64,000 nucleotides of DNA, from positions 2,360,001 through 2,424,000 of the forward strand of contig JAXDDX010000046.1 in assembly GCA_034670405.1 (NCBI GenBank). Direction: 5' to 3'. Under the pieces are notes generated by a model. That model searched no databases, was not told the DNA's origin, and worked only from the letters and a program-made list of their open reading frames with translations. How positions within the stretch are numbered: the first letter of the stretch is position 1; each line of letters opens with the position of its first letter. The position numbers and the translations under genes are program-made. Below are positions 52,116 to 64,000 of the stretch, piece after piece. The stretch is from Hoplostethus atlanticus (Eukaryota; Chordata; Actinopteri; Trachichthyiformes; Trachichthyidae).

Positions 52116-52579
52116 TGTGTTTGAATTCTTCGGAAAAAAACATTCGATCAGTGCAGCAAACCTATTTTCAGGAAAGGAAGGTCATGACTGATGCATTCAA
52201 GTCAGCAGAAATGTCTTCCACTCAGCAAAATGACTTGGGCTCAGTCCAGAACAACCTCTAGCTCCTTTATTGACATTGTCAGTCCTAACAGGACCAGGCA
52301 TGCGGTCCATCAAAAAGCACACTGGCGCTGAGAGTCTTTCATCCTACACCTATCCATTCAGATGAACTTGGAGTGTCAAGGGAGTTGGGTTGTTTTTCCC
52401 ACTCGGAGCCTGTGGCATCCAGATGGATCCGTATTGAAATGGTAAATATCCTACAGACATTGAACTATACTGCAATAAACAGATGTTAGAAATGTCATGC
52501 ACTGTATGTTGCTCCAGTTCTAGTGCGCATTGAGGTTAAGGGGTATGAAAAGACACAGGACAAGCATCGTAGTAATGAT

Positions 52580-54520
52580 AATAATTTATTTATTTAGGTA
52601 GAGGAAGAGTCTTTGGCAATGAAGAACACAGGAACCGAAGGTGATTTCATGAGTTTTAAGTGAAGTGTTGCATGGAGACAATCGAATGGGACAATAACAC
52701 ACAAGTCCAACCAGGTGACATGATGCCTTTAGCTCGGTGGTGTACAGAGTGATTTCTGCTCAACACAAGGAACTCTAACCGGTTGCATCAGGGTCACGGC
52801 ACAATATAACTATAACCTTGGAGGATCAGCAGGAGTGGAGGGTGACTGAAAGAAAGCAGTCAGCCATTTGGTCAGTGAGTGTTTATCTACCGATTGCGTG
52901 ACAGGTGATGGGATTTAGTATTGGTGCAGTGACATTGTGTGATGGTGTTAAGAATGAGAGCGGCTAGTGATGGTGTATGAGATGAACAGATGGGACCTCG
53001 GTAATGTGTGTGGGGGTGGTTAGTGTGTGTGTGTGTGTCTGTAAAAGTGAACTGTCCCTCATGTAAAGATTTCCAAATGTATCACAGTAAAATCAATCAG
53101 GCACTGGCTTTTTTTTTATATCTGAATCCATTTACAGTTCCTTTAAAAACCTCCATCACTCTCCAAGCTAATACACATTTCTGGCCTGACTTCTGTTACA
53201 AAAACATATAAAAAGCAACAATTACAAACATACATAGGAATTCATTTAGTGAAGAGGGAGGAAACCACGATCAGAGTGGCTCCACTCATTCCTCCATATT
53301 CACATCCCACTGGCATCTCTATCTAACAAGTGCAACTCTATACTTCAGATAATGAAGGGCAAGGAGGTACAAGTAGGCATCGGTTATGAGACTCTTCGCA
53401 GGGTGCCCTCCATTCCAGTAAGTTGTTCCCTCCCCACCTCTGTACTCTTGTTTACTTGCTTTGGAAATGCTTGCTGCATTTAATTGCAACAAGGGTGAAA
53501 TACGAATGAGTCATCCTTTTTAAAAGAGGCTGAAAAAGGAGATACTGGGAGGTGGAAGGGCATGCGAGGGAACTTTGTTTCTGGATTGGAATGCAGCACG
53601 AATTGTGTCTCTACACCCTCTAGACAGGGCGGCTAAGGCCATTTCGATATTTGTCAAGGACTTGTTAAAACCAAGTTATGGAACCAATCAGAACGCACGT
53701 ATACTGCATTCATCACACAGCTCACAATATGAGAGGGGGAGAACACACACTGTGCACACTGTGCACACGGCAGACATGACAGGTAAACATGGCAGAGAAG
53801 GAAAATTAATGACATCACAGCTCCTGTCAATCAATCAATCATTCAGAATACTGATAGAAGTCCATTCATTCATCTATGAAGGCAACAAGACTGGACACTC
53901 AGTCTTACTTACTTCTCCTCCTATTAATCCATCCATCTATCCATTCAAACATCCATCCATGTCTCCATTCATTCCCCTTCTATCTCTCACCAGAGTAGGA
54001 ACAGTCAGCTATACAGACATCACAGGACAAAAGGAGTTCATTACAATGAAGAATACTGTTGGAGGTCGGGAGTGAGGCTGCTCCGCTCCTTAACTGTGTG
54101 CAAAAACCTCTTGTTGTGAAGAGTGGTGGCCATAAGGAGTCGCTGTTTCACTCTGTCACAGGCATCGCTATTCAGAAGTTTCTAGTCCCACTGGCACAGC
54201 AGTCACACTACACATCCGCGGTCCATAGCAGGGTTAGGTAAGAGGCTGGAAAGGACAGGAAGGGCTGGCATAGTACAGGCTGAGACTTGACTGGCAAGGG
54301 AAGAGTCTAAATGGAGCTCTTTAAGAGTCTGAGAACTCATGGACCTCCACTGGGCCCATCGGTTAGAGCTCCTTGGACTCCTCAAATCCATTTATCCATT
54401 TATTCCCAAACCATCCAGCCTCTCCATCTACCCTACAGTCAACATCCAGCCCATGCCCTGTATTGTCCTGGGTTAGGGGTGTAAGGGCAAACGTCTAGGT
54501 CAAAGGTTTCCAGTCCAGGG
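52580..54520 (-). other. rgl1: rgl1 3' untranslated region
   Basis: On the minus strand the sequence after the rgl1 stop has no coding exon. Overlapping AATAAA hexamers occur at 52585-52590 and 52589-52594 (TTTATT on the plus strand), implying a 3' UTR of about 1.9 kb. The two genes converge with roughly 470 bases between inferred ends. Confidence 0.5.
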
Positions 54521-57043
54521 TCACAGAGTGACCTTGCTGAGTCTAAGGGAGAGGCTGGAGCGGTGCTGGGCACGAGGGAGCGTGGAGCTACACCGGCTAC
54601 GCAACTGGACCGGTCGCCCCGCTGAGCCTCGCACCCGCAGCAGGAAGTCAAAGTTGGCTGAGGTGTTCATGGCGTAAAATACATTGGCGTTGTCCGGAAT
54701 CACCAGCTCTGGTGGAGGGAGGGAGAGAGAAAGATGAGACACTGTGAGTTCAAGTTCTTGTACAAAGCAATGAGTCAGCAACACATGGTTCATGAACTGC
54801 AATGCTTTTAGTTTCAGGTTCTTACTAACTATTGCAGCACACTCAGCTTACTGTATTTACTGTAATTTTCTGGAATTGCACCATCTTTGAAAGGAGTCGA
54901 CAAAATTAACTCACAAACACAAGCACATTTGTCTGGGAACTCCAACGTTTAGCCAGACACGTCTGTTCAGAATTACCACACAACAGTATTACTGAGCCGA
55001 AGATAACAGTGAGGGGAGTTAGGATACCATCCCTGTGTACCCTCGTATTCTGCTGCATAGAAACCTACTGGTGAAATTAACTACTTTTTCTGGGGATCGC
55101 CTAAGATCCCTTCAAAGAGCCCTGAGGGTTCAGGGACCCTCCTTAGGGGGCCAGAACTAGATGTGACCATCACTTTGAAAGTAGAAGCGTGCCTTACCTC
55201 TCTCCTCAGAGATGACCTGTACCAGCTCGTATCCTTCCTCTGGCTCCACCTCCAGGTTGTGCTTGGCCATGGCTCTGGAAATTACAGCCGGAGTCTTGTC
55301 TTGACTGGTCAGCTGGGTAGGGAACAGAGAAACAATTAAGCCAACAGGTTTTGCTACCTTACAAATCTAGAGTAAAGTGAAAGCTATGTCCTATCACAGG
55401 CACACACACACACACACGCTTATTTACCAGTATGCTCTTGTAGAGGTTCCCGTTGCCTTGCTCCAGGCTGACTCTTATGATGCATGCATCCTGGGCCTGC
55501 GTGTTATAGGCTGGGGGCTGGCTTGGTGAGCCTGGGGACATGGGGATCAGGGAGATGGAGCGTCTGTGGGTGCAGGGTGGGCCAGGGAGCGAGGGAGATG
55601 CAGGGGTCAGTGGGACACTGGCTGAAGATGAGCTGGTGTCCATGGAGTGCAGAGAAGTACAAGAGGAGGATTCTGATAGCTGAGGAAACAAGGAAATAGT
55701 GGTCACACACAAATACAACCATAATCTGATCACTTATCAATGTTCAATTGAGGCACAGAGGTGGAATTATTGGAACCAAATGAGAAAAAGCTCCAAAAAA
55801 AAATAAAAAAAAGTAAAACTGCCTCCACTAACAGTGTTATACAAAGGAAGAAACATGAGAGAAAACCCACTGTGAGACCAAGGAGAGTGTTTAGTGTTTG
55901 GTGTTGCAACCCACCTTGTTCTGCTGGGCGTCGGAAGTGTGTATGGGTGTGAGTCCCTCGCTTTCTGAAGGGCTACTGGAGTCACTGGAGGACACACTGA
56001 CCGAGTCCATGCTCTCCCCTGAGCTGCCAATAGGAGGCGAGCGGGGCATCTCTCTGACTGGAGAGCTGGCTGCCGTCACATCTGCTCCCAGAAAAAGCCT
56101 GGAAAGTAGAGGGGCCGGGTTAGTAGAGAATAAACTAAATGGGTCACAGCAATCCCCCCTAATACCTCAAAACATGACAGACAGTCTGAGAAACCAAGTC
56201 CAAGCTGAGGGAAAAAAGGATTCGCTTTCAGGCTCAAAACTAGTCCACCTGCACCTTCTTCCTTTAGATTCTACTACAGATGTTTTGGTGTTTGTACTCA
56301 CAGGCTGAGCCTCTTCACCATGCTCTTTCGAGGTTTGGGTGAAGTTGGGCTGCTGTCACCAAGACCTTCAATCTCACAAGATAAGGCATAGCTGCAAAAA
56401 AAAAGAGATAGATGACATTAGTGACAAACCACCAAACCACCATGTATCCAGTGGGCATGTTATCTAAAGGGTAGCAGAGAACAATCAATAAAAGGAGACA
56501 TTCTGGGTAAACCGGCAGCAGACGGGATCTGTACCTTTCCTCCTCGCTGTGCTGGGGCTGGCTCTTGAACCACCGGAGGAAGGCCGGGTCGGGAGTCAGA
56601 CAGTAGCTGTTACAGGCTGACTGAAGCAGCTTGATCTGAGCAATCACCTCAAACTCCTGAAGGGGGAGACAAGGAGGGGGAAATAAAGAGACAGAGACAG
56701 AGAGGTATCAGTGTTTGATCCATTTCAACAGGTCAGCCTAGCGTATCATATGATCCTAGTGTCAGAAGAGGCTGCTGCCACCACTCACCCTGCGTCTCTT
56801 CTCAAAGTTGATCAGACCACCCTGCGGAGGACACAAAGAGCACGCTGTCAGACCCCAGACATCACATACCAGCGGCCGCTTGGACAAACAGCATTAGGTG
56901 GACCACTCCAAAAATGGCCCAACGAAATTCCTCACACACTCACGGAAACTTACGCTCCCGTTTCTGACAGCGGTTACACAGAGATGCTCAGATCTATAGA
57001 GTTTCTGCAAACTCACAGACACACGCTCTCAAATATTGAAATA

Positions 57044-57076
<33 letters not shown>

Positions 57077-60000
57077 GGTGAGGTTTTTACCTCCACTAGG
57101 TCAGGCAGGGCTGTATCCAGCATGGTCAGGTCAGTTAGGAAGGTCCCCAAGTACGGTATTGTTCCTTGCATCGCTCCCTGTGGAGAAACAAGTTGATTTG
57201 ATTTGTTTACTAAACATAAATAAAAACATTAAGGATGCCACAATAAAGTCAGAGACCTAATACGATGCATAATACAACACTGGCTAATACATGTACAACC
57301 ACATAGTGCAGAGTAAACACAACTAAATGGAGGGTTCATGCAGGTTCATAATACTGGGGACTCACTTTACAGTACATTGCTGTGGTTGCATTGTTTGAAA
57401 ATAAAAAAGCCTGTTTCAATTTCCTGTGAACACGTTCGATTTGTCTGGCAATTGTTGCTGCATCTTAGTGAACCGGCCTTTGTCTCACCATTTCCTTCTG
57501 CAGCAGGAGTCTCTTGTGGGTACGCTTCTGGTGCTCCTTGGCACAGCTTTCCAGACTGGCAAACTTTGAAGTGCCCTCCTGTTGAGGAAACGGAAATCAA
57601 TTTTAGCCCTCAACGTTTCCTACAATGAAACAACATCGAGGCACAGGAGATTTGTTCAGAGGACTGGATGTTAAGGTGAATGATTTCCCTTCTGCTAAAT
57701 ATTTCCCCATTCATAACTTCATGACACTAATAAAAAAATGAAAGGGCGTCATCATGTGTTATGAGGTAGGTGAAGGAGCTGGAACTCACCCTCATGAGCA
57801 GCTCTCTGCTGGTCAGGTAGTTGTTATGGTCTGAGAAAATGTCTGACAGCTCCTCGAACGTCTGCATGCTGTCTCTGCGTCAACCACAGACAGTAATGTT
57901 AGATAATATGGACACGCAGTACAAAGAAAGCAGAAAATGGTGACTGAAAGAATCGTGCAAAACAGATTTGTCGGTGATCCTGTGGAGCGACGGGATCTAC
58001 AGATAGTGGAAACTTACTTGTGCACACAGGCCCACGCCCTTTTCAGCCTGTACAGGGGGTTGGACTGCAGCGCCGACACGATGGCTCGCAGAGAGGAGAA
58101 GTTCTTACGTATACGACACTCCTGGAGGAGACAAATAACACAGGTCAGTCATATTTGATCGCTTGTTTATGTGTATTAATGTGTGTGTGTTTGTGTGTGT
58201 GTGTTTCCGCCTACCTGAGCGATGTCTATCCAGCGCTGGATGACCCGTGCTCTGAGGTGCGGTCTGATCTGTCTGCGCTTCAGCACCGTGCTGACCACGC
58301 AGGCCGCCACGGCGTTGAACTGGGTGATGGTGGCGCGGATGGTGGGGGCGCTGTGCTTGTTCTGCTTCTTGTCCCTCTGAGACCAGATGGAGCCCAGACA
58401 GTGGTGAGGTACCACCTTTTTAAACAGCAGCTGGAACAAAACAACACGGATAGCTGTTATTATAGGAACACTGAGGAAACATCGTGAAAAAACTAAAAGG
58501 CGTCTAATTCAACACCAGACACTGTCTCCTCCTCTTACCGCATCCATGTAAGTCAGTTGCTCGGCTACCAGGTCCGCCTCAAACGACAGGAAGTCCTCCT
58601 GGACCTCGATCTCCACTTCCTCTTCCTCCCCCAGGCAGAAGGAACTGTTGCCATGGAAACCACCTGAAACCGAAACAGAATTGATTTGACTCATATAGTC
58701 TGTGAGTTTGTGAGATTGTATGAAAGCTAATAAATAACACTAGGGGTAATAGTTTGGTTATTGTGTGCATGTCCACATAGTAACTGTGACTTCCCCCTAT
58801 ATCTACGTATCAGATTGTTGTTCAGACAGTTTACCATCAGTATCGTCAATGTTGGCCTGACTCTGCAGCTGCTCCAGCAGACCCCGTGCCCGTCTGAGAG
58901 GCTCTGAGCCTGGCAGGGCCCTCTGCAGGTACTCCATCAGCCTGTGGAGGCAGGGGTAGCCCGGGGGCTCCTGGAAGTCTTCTGGACACTGGTCCAGCCA
59001 GGCACGCAGGATGGAGGCCAAGGCACTGGGAGAGGGAGGAGGAAAGACGGAGAGAGGTAAAGGAGGAGACAATTTAGAGCCCTGGCACTGATAAAAGGAC
59101 AGATGTGGTGAGGAGAGTCAGGCTCTCCCAGATGTATAGTGCTGAAAGGTGTAATAAAGTGAAGTGTCCATGTGGAATCGATGGAGATGTACGTGTAAAG
59201 AAAGAGGCAAGGGAAGAGTAAAGGTCTACGAGTCTAAGATCTTACTTTCTGATGGCTCCTTTGCTTCCAGAGCCTTGACATCTGTTCGCGTCTCGTTCAT
59301 TTTCCTCCACACTTCCATACCTGCAATACACAATGAGAGAACATATTTCCAACAACTGCAACATCATTTTGCCCCAACATTAACTGAAAAATACAACACG
59401 TCGCTGCAACCCTACCTGTCCAGCAGCAGCTGCAGCACAGTCTGTGTGCTGGCAAAAGCTCTGTAGGTGGACAGGAAGATGGAGGTGTAGGTGAGGTCGT
59501 TGTCTCCGAACGCCGTCAGTAACGTCTCCACCAGGCGCTCCAGCGTCCCGGCACGGATACTCCGGATCTTGCAGGTCTCCAGCTGGCTCACCGTGTGGCC
59601 GGGAGGCAGACGGTCCCCCTCCGCCTAGACAAACACAGACAGACAGACGTTTTTTTTACACTGCTGAACCGGTGTGAACTGGACTGAGCTGAACTTCGCT
59701 GGGGTTTGCATAGTCTTTCTTACCAGGCTTTGGATGCATGTAATGGTGTGTCAGACAGCTACGTCTGTACTGAACTGGTGAACTGTATAGCGCCGGCCTT
59801 TTCAATCATCTCCCACAGTCAATAACAGAACTTAAAATCATCTTAAGAAATGGATAATGGACACTGAGTACAGGTAAAAGCACCAAAGTGGAAAAAGGCG
59901 AGAAAGAGAATGGAACAAATGATGGGAACAGGAAAAGAGACGGCGGGGTGGCGGGGTGGTGGCGGGGGGGAACGGGGGAGGACAAACATGCCCTATATTT

Positions 60001-61695
60001 AATTCCCATTTAAGCAGATGTGTCCTACCATTGTCTCTACGGGGAGAGAGAACGAGGCAGCGAGAGAGTAAGAGAAGAGTGGGCAGAGACAGAGGGAGAG
60101 AGAGAGAGAGACCTTGCTGCACGCTACAACAGGAAACGCTCCAATCTGCTTTTAATCACAGCGCGCCCCTCCCCCTCCTCCACCCGTCCCTCCGCCGGCC
60201 GAGACAGACAGAGAGGAGGACAGCCGAGCCGAGTTCTCCCACCGCCGGCCTGATAACAACTCGGTCCACACAAGAAATACGCTGACCTCACTGATCACTA
60301 GGAGGTGACATACTGCACGCTGCTATGCATGTTGGAGAAAGACTAGCTAGCCCAAAACTGGTGTCAATTCACTGTACAGTACACTATACACACACACACA
60401 CACACTGTAAACAATGTGGCAATGCAGTTGCACTTTTGTCCACTGTTCTCTGACGCTGAAGCCTCAATATAGAATACTCTCTACTCTACTCTACTCAATA
60501 GAGAGTACTGTATAAAACACCCACGTTGTTTTAATTACCACTGATACAATGTGAGCAGTTGGCAACCGATGCTGCGGCCAGTACAGTCTTGGTTAAGTAA
60601 AGCCTCAGTGAGGTACGGAGGGTTGCTGCTGCCATCTATTACTTCCTTCAGTGAGCCAATCTCAGCCCCTCGTGTCGCAACAGGGACGCAAACAAACAAC
60701 ATCCCGATGTTTCTTGGGAGGCAAGGCAAAGACCATCCGGGTTTTTTAACCTCTTCCATACTGTTGTTGATGCATGTACGTTTGAACTAACTTCTTATTA
60801 CTGAATGGACTCTCTTACAAGACAAGGAAAAGATGATGCCTGTAATGTGTGGTAAATAGTTACCCTGTAATTTATAATATATACACACATAGGTGCAGCG
60901 AACAGAGGAAAAACATGCAACAGCCTTGTAAGCTCTGAAAACTCGAGAAAGGTCTTTTAATCACCCTTCTTGTTATACCGGCGATTCATAAAACATCGCT
61001 ATTACAGGAGAACGAGCAGTTTTGTTGGCAGTCAGGAAAGTCAGGAAATCACATGCTTTGGCTAAACAGTCCGGCTCTGGCGAAACAGTTGATTTTCAGC
61101 AGCCAGCTCAGGGTGTTGTCTAAACTGGGAGAATTACAGCTCAAATGTTAAAACAACAGCCCTCGTGGAGCACAATGCTGAGAGAAGCCCCACAGCTGAG
61201 TAGTGGAGTGGAGTAGCAGCCTGCTTCAAACAACAGAGTTTAGCTGACGGCACATACAGCAACACCACAACAAACCAGACCTCTGGTGTTTGTCTGGCAG
61301 CGATAATACCACGCACTGAAATGTCTTCTTTCTGATGCTGTGAGCTCTTTAACTACGTAACTTCACACTATCTGCAGCTTGCAACTTCTGAGAGAACGAG
61401 TGAGTCTGTTTCACTTGGAATCAAATCCACACTGCTCTTTTTTTTCACCTCTCAACAGGTAGAGTGTGTGGAAAAGGCATCAGGTTCCTAAGGATGATTT
61501 ACTTTGCAGTGGTGTGAGCACTGGCCCGGTCTCCTGAACTGCCTCAACTGTGATCCTATCGAGAGATCAGAGAGGCGTACTCACCCCCAGCCATCTTGCT
61601 CCCTTGTTGGCGGCCTGCTGGATCTGAACCCTCTTCAGCGTCACATTGTAGATGGCCCCCTCCTCCACTTCCTCCCCCCAGTCCTGCACCGAGCT
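54521..61695 (-). CDS. rgl1: Ral guanine nucleotide dissociation stimulator-like 1 (5' end unresolved)
   Basis: RGL proteins are Ras effectors that load GTP onto RalA/RalB. Seventeen exons on the minus strand join in phase: 61695-61585, 59624-59416, 59320-59246, 59025-58835, 58663-58539, 58430-58215, 58121-58018, 57874-57790, 57578-57489, 57177-57091, 56821-56789, 56656-56535, 56391-56302, 56098-55915, 55679-55428, 55312-55198, 54708-54521. They encode 758 residues (human RGL1 about 768). Order: [19 protein letters not shown] start, REM ([16 protein letters not shown]; about 38-130), CDC25 exchange domain (about 225-500; [24 protein letters not shown]), [13 protein letters not shown], Ser-rich linker, Ras-association domain (about 640-730; [21 protein letters not shown]) and a C-terminal LSKVTL. 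Most like RGL1, not RGL2/3. The start may be ATG at 61701, or an upstream exon. Confidence 0.9.
57051..57076. repeat. (AC)13 microsatellite in rgl1 intron
   Basis: An AC run ending 15 bases before the exon end at 57091, i.e. just downstream of that exon's donor on the minus strand. Confidence 0.9.

Positions 61696-64000
<2,305 letters not shown>

Overview
The window looks like a stretch of a ray-finned (teleost) fish chromosome. Its genes are split into exons with GT-AG introns. It carries long (GT)n, (CT)n and (GA)n microsatellites, L2-clade LINE remnants ending in the fish-type TGACAAATAAA tail, and short inverted-repeat transposons. The encoded proteins read as fish versions of vertebrate families. 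A percomorph-like fish is possible, but I cannot name the species.

Layout. Bases 1 to about 22 kb hold no protein-coding exon that I can support. They contain dense microsatellites, a possible minus-strand untranslated first exon near 10.3-10.7 kb, and a broken L2 retrotransposon at 15.9-16.8 kb. Four intact genes follow. plin3 (+, 22.7-26.9 kb) encodes a lipid-droplet perilipin. A zfand5-like gene (+, 27.6-36.9 kb) encodes an A20/AN1 zinc-finger protein. abhd17a (+, 38.0-47.5 kb) encodes a depalmitoylating serine hydrolase. klf16 (+, 49.1-52.1 kb) encodes a three-finger KLF repressor. A fifth gene, rgl1-like (-, 52.6 to about 61.7 kb or beyond), encodes a Ral guanine nucleotide exchange factor and runs tail-to-tail with klf16. 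I followed the reading frame exon by exon through all five genes. Every splice phase closes, so no coding gene here is broken. Only the very 5' end of rgl1 is unresolved.

The genes do not form an operon or a single pathway. Their order matters for evolution: perilipin, ZFAND, ABHD17 and KLF9/13/16 genes also lie near one another on human chromosomes 9, 15 and 19, which suggests an ancient whole-genome-duplication block. Human 19p13.3 keeps PLIN3, ABHD17A and KLF16 but, as far as I know, has no ZFAND5/6-type gene there. The zfand gene in this window may therefore be a copy that mammals lost.

I see no evidence of a new molecular system. The points most worth checking are the zfand ohnolog question, an RGL1-like gene sitting in a 19p-like neighbourhood, a short inverted-repeat transposon inside the abhd17a 3' UTR with a relative in a zfand5 intron, and several simple repeats placed next to splice or promoter signals.
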